Shown one piece after another: positions 43,701 through 45,290 of a stretch of 64,000 bases of DNA. Both the position numbers and the translations under genes were made by a program. The stretch's first letter is position 1, and each line of letters opens with the position of its first letter. The notes beneath the pieces were generated by a model, which saw only the letters and a program-made list of their open reading frames with translations, was not told where the DNA came from and ran no database searches. This stretch comes from Mesorhabditis belari. Lineage: Eukaryota; Nematoda; Chromadorea; Rhabditida; Rhabditidae. The DNA is taken from the NCBI GenBank assembly GCA_958450365.1, contig CAUEEP010000724.1, positions 248,001 to 312,000 of the forward strand, given 5' to 3'.

Positions 43701-45086
43701 CCTAGAAATAGAATGAGATCTATTGATTTGATTGATTGACCTAAACGAATTGATTCAAAGAAACACGCTCTATTAGCTCTATTGATACTTTAGAGTAGCT
43801 TAAATCGAATAAAAATCTCTTATAGCAATATTTAGAAGGCTAAGCATCCACTAAGCAACAGCAACAACACCAACACCGACATAGAATGACACTTAGGAGT
43901 CTAGGATTCAAGTGCTGCTGACAATCCTAAGCCTTTAGCCTTTAGCCTCAAGAAATCCACTGTTTTAAAGATTTTCAAGCACAAACCAATGATTCTACAA
44001 GTTCCATGTCCTGTTCCAATCGCTAAAAGTCGTTGCACTGGATCATAAGCTATACAACGAGCATCATCCGGGAAACCGTGACGAACGATCTAAAATTTAG
44101 GCTTATTTTGATCCAATTATTGAAAATAATTTCTTCTACGATAAAGAGTGCGTCATAATTACCCGGTCTCGCTTTTAAAAGTCCAGAAATGAGCTAAAAT
44201 CAAATGAATCTCCACTGAGCAATTACCCGAATCGTCCCCCACTCGTTCCCACTCCCCCAGCTCCCCACTTGCTCCCACTCCCCAGCTCCCCACTTGCTCC
44301 CACTCCCGAAGCTCCCCACTTGCTCCCACTCCCCAGCTTCCCACTTGCTCCACTCCCAAAGCTCCCCACTTGCTCCCACTCCCGAAGCTCCCCACTTGCT
44401 CCCACTCCCCAGCTCCCCACTTGCTCCACTCCCGAAGCTCCCCACTTGCTCCCACTCCCCAGCTCCCCACTTGCTCCCACTCCCGAATCGCTCCCCACTT
44501 GCTCCCCCTCCCGAATCGCTCCCCACTTGCTCCCACTCCCAAAGCTCTCCCCAATTCTAGTGTTGTTTTATACCGAAGAATCACCCCTTACCCTACGCAT
44601 TAACACAAAGAACGCGACTCAAAACTCGACAAATCCCCAAAATCGTCAGTATTTTCGTCATTAATCGTCATTAGAACGTCGACTTGAAAGCATTTCCCAA
44701 ATCGTCACTATTTTAAGGGTTGAGAACATTCTAAAGCATTTGCAGTTTATAAAAAAACTTGTTAATCAGTAGAAAATCAGTAGAAAATCAGTAGAAACTT
44801 GTTAATCAGTTTTTATAAAGTGCAAATGCTTTAGAATGCTCTCAACCCTCGAAATAGTGATCGATTTGGGAAATGCTTCCAAAGAGGAGGTGGAATGCGT
44901 GTGAGTGCCGGGCAAATTATGAAAAAAAACTTGTATTTTAAAGGATTTCAAATCGCAATTGATTTCACAAACCTTGAAAAAAGCACAATGTTCAGATTGT
45001 ATCCTCTCATCCACTGTCACTTCGACTTTTCCCAGTGATCGAAGACCGTCTAAAGCCGATGCGAAACGCCTCTTTGCTCTCTCCAT
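4694..45086 (-). CDS. tom-1: Tomosyn (syntaxin-binding protein 5 family), complete 37-exon gene
   Basis: Cytosolic and presynaptic WD40/R-SNARE protein. In animals tomosyn binds syntaxin-1 and SNAP-25 through its C-terminal R-SNARE coil and blocks vesicle priming; the propellers add regulation. What is seen: 37 exons that join in frame (about 1,280 codons with the inner exon-24 donor; human STXBP5 is about 1,150). They keep family landmarks in order: ALDGL near the N-terminus, VRHGFP, QFLINE, WNKAI, HPGSV, SGG, ATVLEMD, AVVVLL, HESPVT, WPINGG, HKDGTVRFW, SPGFQ, ELYG, LWVGTSNG, LPSLRPLL, ELFVPVDMPEP, a SERGERL SNARE core and the end KKKWYNF. The start is chosen because ATG follows a TTTCAG acceptor by 2 nt and the KRRFASALDGL stretch matches the family N-terminus. 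Introns range from 46 bp to about 5 kb and are packed with satellites and foldback elements. The exon 24/25 junction is the only one that does not close cleanly. Confidence 0.97.
4800..5330. repeat. TTAGCTTGCTTCAGC-type array in tomosyn intron 36
   Basis: Starts as TTTATTAGC repeats and becomes about 40 copies of a 10-bp unit GCTT(T/C)AGCTT with frequent C/T changes. Confidence 0.95.
5612..5738. mobile_element. Family E MITE remnant (TTTGTGCT..AGTGCACTC)
   Basis: Inverted arms with GTGCACTCATTC and its counterpart GAATTGAGTGCGCTAGAAAG. The same arms recur at 7771, 11789, 31263 and 33150. Confidence 0.65.
5745..5912. repeat. 18-bp-type array (GGCTCTGAGCTGAGAATA)
   Basis: About nine copies alternating with a GCCTGAGCTCTGAGCTGA variant, in intron 36. 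Confidence 0.85.
6075..6146 (-). CDS. tom-1: tomosyn exon 36, R-SNARE motif N-terminal half
   Basis: NLSERGERLNQVVDTTENLK then NSAQ. The Arg of SERGERL occupies the zero-layer position that defines an R-SNARE. Acceptor TTTCAG, phase 0/0. Confidence 0.97.
6439..6578 (-). CDS. tom-1: tomosyn exon 35, tail domain
   Basis: SDRDKPPSAATSMRSVAKMI then PGPSISMDRAHQGGVSAGMA and AQMAMQ, equivalent to the SLAQHIPGPGG segment before the SNARE coil. Acceptor TTTTAG-type (CTTTAG), donor GTTAGA. Confidence 0.94.
6690..6905. repeat. GGATTGGA-based array in intron 34/35 flank
   Basis: Imperfect 10-12-bp units (TTGGATTGAAC, GGAGATTTGATT) adjacent to exon 35. Confidence 0.85.
7050..7475. repeat. 9-bp array (AATGGAGCT), then CTAATAGAT
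   Basis: More than 30 copies of AATGGAGCT with AATGGAGCC variants, followed by seven copies of CTAATAGAT. The MELMEL and APLAPL frames here are artefacts. Confidence 0.96.
7678..7740 (-). CDS. tom-1: tomosyn exon 34, linker
   Basis: GLSALFSANSRQETVDLDTL after a shared glycine, like the GFFKGLFGGG...LDREELF linker. Acceptor TTTCAG, donor GTAAGA. Confidence 0.92.
7771..7925. mobile_element. Family E MITE (ends TACTTTGTGC / GCACAAAG)
   Basis: Starts TACTTTGTGCTTAATCC and ends GGGCACAAAGCACAC, with GTGCACT / AGCGCACT boxes as sub-terminal arms. About 50 bp outside exon 34. Confidence 0.7.
8308..8373 (+). tRNA. tRNA-like relic (possible SINE)
   Basis: Box A-like TAGCGCAATGAGTAAC with a perfect 4-bp D stem (GCGC/GCGC) and a perfect T arm CCGGGTTCGACTCCCGG. 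The 5' acceptor strand does not pair with CTTTGTCA and the anticodon stem has mismatches, so it is probably a pseudogene. Confidence 0.4.
8450..8672. repeat. ACAGACGG / CAGA microsatellite
   Basis: About 25 copies of AGACAGACGG-like units, 30 bp outside exon 33. Related CAGA arrays lie at 15.0-15.5, 27.9, 35.85 and 52.8 kb. Confidence 0.95.
8699..8813 (-). CDS. tom-1: tomosyn exon 33
   Basis: VCAELGEQVDEALGELFVPV then DMPEPPKQTSLLK. LGELFTPVETPEAP is the family equivalent and marks the end of the propellers. Exit phase 1. Confidence 0.95.
9449..9512 (-). CDS. tom-1: tomosyn exon 32
   Basis: IVQKTVFSEHGLGVYMASPS then E, matching IARTFCFTNNGQALYLVSPTE. Acceptor TTCTAG, donor GTAAGA. Confidence 0.93.
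9917..10056 (-). CDS. tom-1: tomosyn exon 31
   Basis: VLICLSAAGQIQVLSLPSLR then PLLSHQLIPHSLEIDD. FSLPSLRPLLD is a tomosyn hallmark. Exit phase 2 at CC|GTGAGT. Confidence 0.95.
10085..10505. repeat. 14-bp array (TGATTATCGAATTC)
   Basis: About 29 copies with two interchanging variants (GATTATCGAATTCT, TATTTATCGAATGC), fills intron 30 beside exon 31. Confidence 0.96.
11193..11265 (+). tRNA. tRNA-like relic
   Basis: Box A-like TAGCGTAGTGGATAGTAGG and box B-like AGATTCAAATCC at tRNA spacing. No matching acceptor stem; a degenerate tRNA or SINE head. Confidence 0.3.
11544..11642 (-). CDS. tom-1: tomosyn exon 30
   Basis: VVIVVAEWEIRVLALPSFSL then IFHHKCDEIPIVK, like the YAVICSEKQAKVISLP blade. 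Acceptor TTTCAG, donor GTAAAG; phase 0/0. Confidence 0.93.
11789..12113. mobile_element. Family E MITE, long copy
   Basis: Begins TACTTTGTGCTAAAG and ends CTAGCACAAAGTGTA, with TAGTGCACTC boxes. It has an internal repeat of AGAGACTTCA (16-17-bp units). Confidence 0.7.
12350..12596. repeat. 10-bp / 5-bp array (AAAGCTAAGC)
   Basis: About 25 copies of AAAGCTAAGC interleaved with AAAGC pentamers, in intron 29. Confidence 0.96.
13180..13860. repeat. Degenerate GGGACCGAATGGGG array
   Basis: About 35 units of 16-18 bp built from AATAGGGACCGAATGGGG, with insertions such as ATTAAAACC. The older end is more divergent. Confidence 0.93.
13868..14062. mobile_element. Family G fragment (CTGTAACTTTCTTTAG..)
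   Basis: ACTACAAACCACTGTAACTT and the GCTCTTGAGATTCTCT box recur in two inverted copies at 41.38-41.88 kb. Repeat family copy next to exon 29; no protein. Confidence 0.6.
14195..14322 (-). CDS. tom-1: tomosyn exon 29
   Basis: TVVRNRGQVLHTSFMDGAFC then LLAPAAEPFRDASRDSPDSI, the counterpart of GTILRLKGAILRMAFLDTTGCLIPPAYEPWRE. Phase 1 in, 0 out; donor GTACGC. Confidence 0.94.
14578..15739. mobile_element. Large foldback element, copy 1, in intron 28
   Basis: Ends TGGGCTGGTGAATTGAAAAC and its inverse near 15739. Inner arms include GAAACCCATTTTGGTGTCAA and the GTAAGGCAGACAGAAAGACA box. A Family F MITE (15143-15412) is nested inside. The second copy is at 35.6-37.0 kb. No intact transposase. Confidence 0.85.
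15143..15412. mobile_element. Family F MITE (GCGCAACTGGGTCATTTGCG), nested
   Basis: Arms of about 125 bp with TTTGCGCAACTCGCCATAAC and its inverse. Copies at 62268-62432 and 62546-62755. Confidence 0.85.
16300..16323 (-). CDS. tom-1: Candidate 24-nt tomosyn microexon (28b)
   Basis: Acceptor TTTGCAG and donor GTAAGAG bound 24 nt that enter and leave in phase 1. Inclusion inserts ARIQAGGA between APS and GTVVRNRG without a stop; skipping gives a family-like VAPSGTVV join. This is inferred as a cassette exon; chance cannot be excluded. Confidence 0.5.
16384..16447 (-). tRNA. tRNA-like relic with long variable arm
   Basis: Minus strand TAGCTAATTGGTAAGCGG (box A-like), an anticodon-arm hairpin CGCC GTTACGA GGCG, and box B-like CGGGTTCGCTTCCG. 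GC-rich island 60 bp upstream of the microexon. Acceptor pairing not evident. Confidence 0.35.
16697..16810 (-). CDS. tom-1: tomosyn exon 28
   Basis: AKAGASLWVGTSNGACGGLS, then LLLPQDRLASTVVVAPS. LWVGTSNG and VVVAPSG align with CLWVGTTLGT and VIVSPSG. The exit is phase 1 at ATCTG|GTTGGT. Confidence 0.94.
16985..17215. repeat. ATCGGATC / CCGATCC degenerate array
   Basis: Short GATCGG and CGATCCGATCC units with inverted symmetry, in intron 27. Confidence 0.8.
17343..17403 (-). CDS. tom-1: tomosyn exon 27, return to second propeller
   Basis: DYDGEFVSSLSFIHASTRKN, matching the SREAISALHFCETFTRKT step where vertebrate tomosyn re-enters its propeller. Acceptor TTTCAG, donor GTACGG. Confidence 0.9.
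17485..18140. repeat. 23-bp array (GATCCGACTCGGCATCCGG..)
   Basis: About 25 copies with 21-bp and TGGACATCC variants; fills intron 26 between exons 26 and 27. Confidence 0.96.
18234..18352 (-). CDS. tom-1: tomosyn exon 26, Ser/Pro loop
   Basis: DSSRESPREPSRPIPSTGPV then PSPTSSQHSFERSSSNVRA. Only this frame is open. Acceptor CTCCAG, donor GTGAGT, exit phase 0 into exon 27. Confidence 0.82.
18525..18975. repeat. 9-bp array (TTTGATTCA)
   Basis: About 48 copies with TTTGGTTCA and TTTAAATCA variants, in intron 25. Confidence 0.96.
19378..19663. mobile_element. Family A MITE (TACCGTAAATACTGTAATAG ends)
   Basis: Near-perfect palindrome: CTCGACACTGGTTTATGCTA and its inverse, with ends related to TACCGTAAATACTGTAATAG. 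Contains (CTAG)n. Other copies at 29745, 45921 and a fragment at 56.3 kb. Confidence 0.88.
19872..20548. repeat. 10-bp array (TTCTGATCAT), 67 copies
   Basis: TTCTGATCAT with TTTCGATCAT and TTCTGATCAA variants arranged in longer repeated blocks, e.g. the block at 20041 recurs at about 20211. Every unit carries the GATC palindrome. Confidence 0.97.
20775..21012. mobile_element. Foldback element K
   Basis: CTCTCTAATAGTAGTGCACC and its inverse form the ends; ATGACTATTTTACGG arms inside. Unique 100-bp loop. Confidence 0.75.
21125..22110. mobile_element. Family B foldback element with a 32-bp array at its centre
   Basis: Left part (TTTTTCTCAG, TTCGATGCAGAATAAAATTG) and right part (ATTTTATTCTGCATCGAATG) are inverted copies. 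The middle is a 32-bp array of TTAGGTCAAGC(C/T)CTGCCCAG + GTGGTCGG. A relative without the array is at 30383-30895. Confidence 0.8.
21505..21915. repeat. 32-bp array inside Family B element
   Basis: About 13 copies; the sub-variants GTCGGAGCTT and GTCGGCGGACTT alternate in a regular order, so the array grew by multi-unit blocks. Confidence 0.94.
22176..22398 (-). CDS. tom-1: tomosyn exon 25, Gln/Ser-rich loop
   Basis: 74 codons: CGSAQDVRSQGGASPAPVGR, SRTQDGMNSSKNSQRPLLAK, AQSLMEPQQQNGQQQLISQH, then a Ser run. Acceptor TTCCAG; exit phase 1 at CCGCT|GTACGC, joining exon 26 as Cys. A second frame over the same bases is also open but gives a Trp/Cys-rich peptide, so I prefer this one. Confidence 0.7.
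22870..23455. repeat. 141-bp satellite, five copies
   Basis: Starts at each TTGCGTGGCAGCCC (about 22875, 23013, 23154, 23296, 23437). Copy 3 has a diverged core. Contains GTAGATCTTCAATCTGGAGC in each unit. Confidence 0.9.
24186..24252 (+). tRNA. tRNA-like relic
   Basis: Box A-like TAGTCTAGTGGATAATCTG and box B-like TTAGATTCAGCCCC, correct spacing, stems incomplete. Confidence 0.3.
24255..24345. repeat. 14-bp array (AGGGATAAGCCTAT)
   Basis: Six copies directly behind the tRNA-like relic. Confidence 0.85.
24345..24975. repeat. 27-30-bp array around TATTGGTTTTAGATGCTTAA
   Basis: About 20 diverged copies followed by (TAGTT) pentamers, in intron 24. Confidence 0.9.
25167..25620. mobile_element. 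Foldback element C
   Basis: Arms of about 210 bp: GCGCACCTGGACATTTGCGC and TTTGACGTGTCAGCGAGG with their inverses around 25390. AAGGCAAGGCTTAGGC forms a small array in each arm. Confidence 0.85.
25916..27142. mobile_element. 1.2-kb foldback element D with TA duplication
   Basis: Starts TTAGGTAAATGCATAAGAAA and ends with GCATGTACCTAA between TA dinucleotides. Arms over 400 bp long include CAAAATAGAGTTAGCTGTGC. CATTCAAATAGTAA and GATAGAAAC units are amplified within the arms. A remnant of one end lies at 5540-5615. Confidence 0.85.
27300..27410. repeat. AAGCACAAAGTACA array abutting exon 24
   Basis: Short repeats overlap the bases around the donor of exon 24. The motif GCACAAGTACAACGATCA occurs both inside the exon and just behind it. 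Confidence 0.75.
27428..27622 (-). CDS. tom-1: tomosyn exon 24, variable loop (two possible donors)
   Basis: ENHEEENGHKEELERPVNAN then RSQSVKTGGGPGAIMRRLTN and KKKAQVQRSHSFHEGPDGID. Entry phase 1 fits exon 23. The strongest donor (ACAG|GTGATT, end 27428) leaves phase 1, which does not fit exon 25. An inner donor (CACAA|GTACAA, end 27486) restores the frame. Either the inner site is used or an exon between 27.4 and 22.4 kb escaped me. Confidence 0.7.
27715..27920. repeat. 12-bp array (AGCTTACAGTAC)
   Basis: 17 copies, with alternation of AGCTTACAGTAC and AGCTTAGAGTAC, followed by a GTCT/GCCT microsatellite to 28010. Confidence 0.96.
28381..28594 (-). CDS. tom-1: tomosyn exon 23, Ser/Pro-rich loop
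   Basis: 71 codons: PSVSSPPTSPSLKGASSQTG, then ILPASRTPQRAKTFTGKSRG and GIGSIFRRNTSEMSPTAA. Low-complexity and basic, as in the tomosyn variable loop. Phase 0 entry fits exon 22; exit is phase 1 at GGGG|GTACGA. A plus-strand ORF over the same bases is its shadow. Confidence 0.8.
28605..29300. repeat. Three arrays beside exon 23
   Basis: TAGCTAGATTTTAGC units (to 28810), ACTTTAAAAC-type units (28850-29050) and 9-bp TTTATCTAG / TTTATTTAC units (29055-29300) follow each other. Confidence 0.92.
29745..30219. mobile_element. Family A MITE with internal duplication
   Basis: Ends TACCGTAAATACTGTAATAG and inverse. The loop region contains two palindromes and a short TCGCGTAG array. Confidence 0.88.
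30383..30895. mobile_element. Family B foldback element
   Basis: TTTTGCCGTTGGCAAT and its inverse bound it; GTTTTTCTCAGCGTCAGTCC and ATTCTGCATCGAAT boxes inside as in the 21.1-22.1 kb copy. CCCCGCCTATTA segment is duplicated. Confidence 0.82.
31263..31395. mobile_element. Family E MITE
   Basis: TACTTTGTGCTCAAATC ... ATCGAGCACAAAGAACAC with CTTTCTAGTGCAATTC box; 130 bp from exon 22. Confidence 0.65.
31525..31560 (-). CDS. tom-1: tomosyn exon 22, 12 codons
   Basis: MALFQAAETLRQ, acceptor CCACAG, donor GTGAGT, only 77 nt from exon 21. Symmetric, so it may be skipped without a frameshift. Weakly conserved loop region. Confidence 0.75.
31638..31745 (-). CDS. tom-1: tomosyn exon 21
   Basis: CALIYAWATSELYGAEPTPN then a Ser/Pro loop ending PPFSAE. 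The ELYG motif aligns with TIELYGSNDPY. Phase 0/0. Donor GTTGGT. Confidence 0.9.
31805..32150. repeat. 28-30-bp array (AGGAAGTCTAGTAGCTCTTA..)
   Basis: About 12 copies, with or without an extra GTAA, filling intron 20 and ending 29 bp from the exon 20 donor. Confidence 0.95.
32179..32313 (-). CDS. tom-1: tomosyn exon 20, second propeller
   Basis: PELICMLPWPSSSRAPPIQC then AALNSAYGVIAIASQGGLAL and VDIAQ, matching TSLAVNSSYGLVVFGNCNGIAMVDYLQ. Acceptor TTTCAG, donor GTTGGG. Confidence 0.94.
32400..32530. repeat. CTCTTT pyrimidine tract
   Basis: On the coding (minus) strand this is a purine tract right behind the exon 19 donor. Confidence 0.9.
32541..32654 (-). CDS. tom-1: tomosyn exon 19, acidic loop then KV...SPGFQ
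   Basis: Acidic run DTDEEEDNA, then FPFKVRGAAVKRSPGFQ, equivalent to CLKVKNSPLKQSPGYQ. Symmetric phase 0/0, acceptor TTTTAG, donor GTATGT. Confidence 0.92.
32665..33052. repeat. 15-bp array (TTGATTCAATTGATC)
   Basis: About 27 copies; unit contains the palindrome TCAATTGA. It starts 10 bp from the acceptor of exon 19. Confidence 0.96.
33150..33325. mobile_element. Family E MITE
   Basis: TACTTTGTGCTTACAAAAAC ... GAGTACAAAGAACAC with GCTAGAGAG arms; 56 bp from exon 18. Confidence 0.65.
33381..33422 (-). CDS. tom-1: tomosyn exon 18, basic 14-codon exon
   Basis: FDRSSFRRIIRQRK, symmetric phase 0/0, acceptor AAACAG, donor GTAAGA. Short, very basic and in frame on both sides, so it could be skipped. 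Confidence 0.75.
33548..33657 (-). CDS. tom-1: tomosyn exon 17 (NAGNAG acceptor)
   Basis: VVSLPSVCTMTSFNGQHSSD then DRPGPSTCREMRRQKK, a hydrophilic loop. The acceptor is TTTTTTAGCAG. Both AGs keep the frame, one giving an extra residue: exon start 33657 (Ala added) or 33654. The donor GTTGGG is weak, so I am less sure of the 3' end. Confidence 0.8.
33670..34800. mobile_element. Foldback element whose right arm is amplified
   Basis: GATATATAAC units (33.68-33.80) lead into a left arm (33805-33900: CTGTTGTCATCC, CCAGATAACCC). Its inverse begins near 33965, and this right-arm sequence is then repeated to 34790. Confidence 0.8.
33970..34790. repeat. 92-93-bp array with dimeric higher-order structure
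   Basis: Nine copies (GGTTATCTGGTGATATCTGG in each). Copies alternate between a TTCATGGCAT/CCACTCAGG type and a TTCATCGCAT/CCGCTCAGG type, so the amplified unit is a dimer of about 185 bp. Confidence 0.9.
35361..35442 (-). CDS. tom-1: tomosyn exon 16
   Basis: SRLLLVTGQAGQSTLFRFNK then TESTNTI, the counterpart of SRMLCIAGVSAHVIIYRFSK. The preceding 1.9-kb intron holds a foldback element with a mariner-type MITE nested inside it. Confidence 0.9.
35490..35612. repeat. 15-bp array (AGCTAGATAGATTAA), left part
   Basis: About ten copies. The same array continues at 37025-37345 after the foldback element. Confidence 0.93.
35613..37005. mobile_element. Large foldback element, copy 2, inserted in the AGCTAGATAGATTAA array
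   Basis: Ends TTGGGTTGGTGAATTGAAAA and an inverse near 37000; inner arms as in copy 1 at 14.6-15.7 kb. It splits the 15-bp array and itself contains a mariner-type MITE. Confidence 0.85.
36013..36533. mobile_element. 521-bp mariner-type MITE nested in the foldback element
   Basis: Starts TTAGGTTCATGCAAAAGTCT and ends with its near-inverse AAAGACTTTTGCATCAACCTAA (first 20 shown by type), flanked by TA on both sides. TTAGGTTNNTGCAAAAGT is a known mariner terminal sequence. No intact transposase; partial ORF only. Confidence 0.85.
37025..37345. repeat. 15-bp array (AGCTAGATAGATTAA), right part
   Basis: About 21 copies reaching to within 55 bp of exon 15. Confidence 0.95.
37398..37484 (-). CDS. 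tom-1: tomosyn exon 15
   Basis: TASHFERLEQSDQLKDVSHS then VNSLHLCPE. The end corresponds to the WCPESR box completed by exon 16. Donor GTAGTG. Confidence 0.9.
37611..37680 (-). CDS. tom-1: tomosyn exon 14
   Basis: HKDGTVRFWQSSGEHLQILY then RLK, the family HADGSVKFWDAS..LQ.LYKLK blade. Acceptor TTTCAG, donor GTTTGT. Confidence 0.96.
37794..37861 (-). CDS. tom-1: tomosyn exon 13
   Basis: QWPINGGVGREAASGYQELL then ITG, matching WPINGG...EIIITGH. Phase 2 out. The preceding intron (37862-38921) holds the 12-bp array at 38.4-38.9 kb. Confidence 0.94.
38400..38880. repeat. 12/24-bp array (GGGCCTGGCTAC GGAGCTGGTTAT)
   Basis: About 38 dodecamer units with Gly-rich or Trp-Ala frames in all directions. 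GC-rich island in intron 12, ending 45 bp from exon 12. Confidence 0.95.
38922..39069 (-). CDS. tom-1: tomosyn exon 12
   Basis: YPCLESPHAMDLHESPVTAV then SYHSECPSDLMGALALVG and KQRKKGFSDR. LHESPVT...CPxDL is a signature of the tomosyn first propeller. Donor GTAAGT. Confidence 0.96.
39172..39260 (-). CDS. tom-1: tomosyn exon 11
   Basis: APWPSSPQQPHAVVVLLKGD then IMYIDLQKE, matching YAVVVLLEKDLVLIDL. Donor GTGAGA after AA (phase 2). Confidence 0.95.
39307..39422 (-). CDS. tom-1: tomosyn exon 10
   Basis: MPTDDGVPVPALTLLKAARS then ATVLEMDNPILSFITLPM, equivalent to the LTVMHGKSTAVLEMD region. It is followed by the shortest intron of the gene (46 bp). Confidence 0.95.
39520..39597 (-). tRNA. tRNA-like relic
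   Basis: Minus strand box A-like CAGTGATTAGAGCAATTG and box B-like GAGGGTTCAATCTCC; extra 25-nt loop. Not foldable into a full cloverleaf by eye. Confidence 0.3.
39738..39842. repeat. GGAAGGAAGAA purine tract
   Basis: Imperfect AAGGAAGG repeats in intron 9. Confidence 0.9.
39968..40065 (-). CDS. tom-1: tomosyn exon 9
   Basis: TPHGQGPCRAIHQLDWRHWS and EQLVIFSGG. It matches TPHG...PCKPI...ILSGG of the family. Acceptor TTCTAG, donor GTCAGT. Confidence 0.94.
40345..40437 (-). tRNA. tRNA-like sequence in the loop of element I
   Basis: Minus strand: GTTGGTGTAGGGGTAAGTCT (box A-like) and CCTGGTTCGAATCCGG (good box B). Long spacer, partial acceptor pairing; probably a tRNA-derived core. Confidence 0.35.
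40616..40780. repeat. 14-bp array (CCAGCCAGCTCAAA)
   Basis: 12 copies grown from the sub-terminal CCAGTTCAAA of element I. Confidence 0.96.
40903..40995 (-). CDS. tom-1: tomosyn exon 8
   Basis: WHYDGRQVMCGNVDGSVSIF then NARRVNEPVQ, matching WHHEGKQFICSHSDGTLTIWNVRSPAKPVQ. Acceptor TTTCAG, donor GTACGC, phase 2 out. Confidence 0.95.
41030..41085. repeat. 15-bp micro-array in the 108-bp intron 7
   Basis: Three to four copies of CATTCTATGCTTTGA between exons 7 and 8, leaving only the splice signals outside. Confidence 0.9.
41104..41265 (-). CDS. tom-1: tomosyn exon 7
   Basis: 53 full codons with HPGSVKQLSACPIDPSRLLI and GVAVVWNLSTREAD, i.e. a full WD blade (HPGPV...LLIGFESGTVVLWDLKSKKAD in vertebrates). 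The downstream intron is 108 bp and largely made of a 15-bp repeat. Confidence 0.95.
41340..41885. mobile_element. Family G foldback element
   Basis: Three direct and inverted copies of a block with ACTGTAACTTTCT, TTCAAAAGCTCTTGAGATTC and GAGCTATAGA; partial relative at 13.87-14.06 kb. Ends with ACTACAAACCTAA repeats. Confidence 0.75.
42041..42117 (-). CDS. tom-1: tomosyn exon 6
   Basis: Reads GNVYSVSVGTFQMSSYVINW then NKAID, matching the WNKAIEL blade of tomosyns. Only 93 bp of intron separates it from exon 5. Phase 2 out. Confidence 0.95.
42211..42273 (-). CDS. tom-1: tomosyn exon 5
   Basis: 21 codons including VTCIHLPLQSKWLFVGT, equivalent to VTFCHLPFQSKWLYVGT in vertebrate tomosyn. Symmetric (phase 0/0), acceptor TTTCAG, donor GTAAAG. 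Confidence 0.95.
42459..42486 (-). repeat. Interstitial nematode telomere repeat (TTAGGC)4
   Basis: Plus strand GCCTAAGCCTAAGCCTAAG, i.e. TTAGGC on the minus strand, the telomere hexamer of nematodes. Confidence 0.85.
42602..42665 (-). repeat. Interstitial (TTAGGC)4 followed by (TCAGGC)n
   Basis: A second telomere-like block in the same orientation, degenerating into GCCTGA units, 115 bp from the first. Confidence 0.85.
42992..43316 (-). tRNA. tRNA-like sequence split by a 14-bp array
   Basis: Minus strand 5' part GTCGGTGTAGCTCATTGATA then GAGC: perfect D arm (GCTC/GAGC). 3' part GGGGTCGAATCCCGGTGCCG then ATCA: T arm and an acceptor strand pairing with GTCGGTG through wobbles. Between them, at the anticodon-arm region, lies the array at 43027-43270. 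Box B lacks one T. Confidence 0.5.
43027..43270. repeat. 14-bp array (GCTATAGCTCGATA) inside the tRNA-like sequence
   Basis: 17 nearly identical copies. TTACGTCGATA borders it on one side and TTACG(TCG)ATA on the other, so it grew from a duplicated anticodon-arm segment. Confidence 0.95.
43428..43523 (-). CDS. tom-1: tomosyn exon 4
   Basis: 32 codons, GGLITACANDMIHLWNFRQK then RADIVHSLQLNK. The HLWNFRQKR WD blade end matches HLWNLRQKRP of the family. Acceptor TTCTAG, donor GTACTT. Confidence 0.95.
43625..43701 (-). CDS. tom-1: tomosyn exon 3
   Basis: Completes a glycine codon with exon 2, then DVGVDYLLRHETDHPVLHAQ and FLINE. The QFLINE box is nearly invariant in tomosyns. Acceptor TTCTAG; phase 0 out. 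Confidence 0.94.
43987..44089 (-). CDS. tom-1: tomosyn exon 2, first WD40 blade
   Basis: Reads VRHGFPDDARCIAYDPVQR followed by LLAIGTGHGT, matching the conserved VRHGFP...FDPVQK..AVGT start of the first propeller. Acceptor TTTTAG, donor GTTTGT, ends in phase 1. Confidence 0.95.
44225..44560. repeat. 24-25-bp array (CTCCCCACTTGCTCCCACTC..)
   Basis: 13 C-rich copies in intron 1, with CCCAG/CCGAAG alternation; strong C/G strand bias. Confidence 0.95.
44686..44884. mobile_element. Foldback element J in intron 1
   Basis: Arms GCATTTCCCAAATCG..CACTAT and GTTGAGAACATTCTAAAGCA with inverses; the loop is AGAAAATCAGT x3. Sits 90 bp from exon 1. Confidence 0.85.
44973..45086 (-). CDS. tom-1: tomosyn exon 1 (start codon; phase 0 out)
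   Basis: 38 codons beginning MERAKRRFASALDGLRSLG and ending CAFFK, then donor GTTTGT. The N-terminal (R)xxLDGL motif is typical of tomosyns. The bases just before read TTTCAG|AA then ATG, so the AG at 45090-45089 looks like a trans-splice acceptor giving a 2-nt leader. A distant non-coding first exon is the alternative. Confidence 0.92.
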
Positions 45087-45169
45087 TTCTGAAATTTCAA
45101 TTTCATTTCTCAATTCACAGCACAAGGTAATCTTGAATTTCAATACTAGCACAGCTTTTGATGTACTTG

Positions 45170-45290
45170 TGAACAGTGAGTACAAAGTACATCAAAGCTG
45201 TGAGCTGTAAGTACAAGTACATCAAGAGCTGTGAGTACAAGTACATCAAGAGCTGTGAGTACAAGTACATCAGAGCTGGTACCAAGGCGC
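45170..45290. repeat. 24-bp array (GAGCTGTGAGTACAAGTACA..)
   Basis: Four to five copies within 100 bp upstream of the tomosyn start; a further copy at 45.4 kb. Confidence 0.88.

Noticed and set aside
44159..44664. Gly/Ser/Trp and Pro/Leu proteins
   Set aside because: Frames across the C-rich array in tomosyn intron 1.
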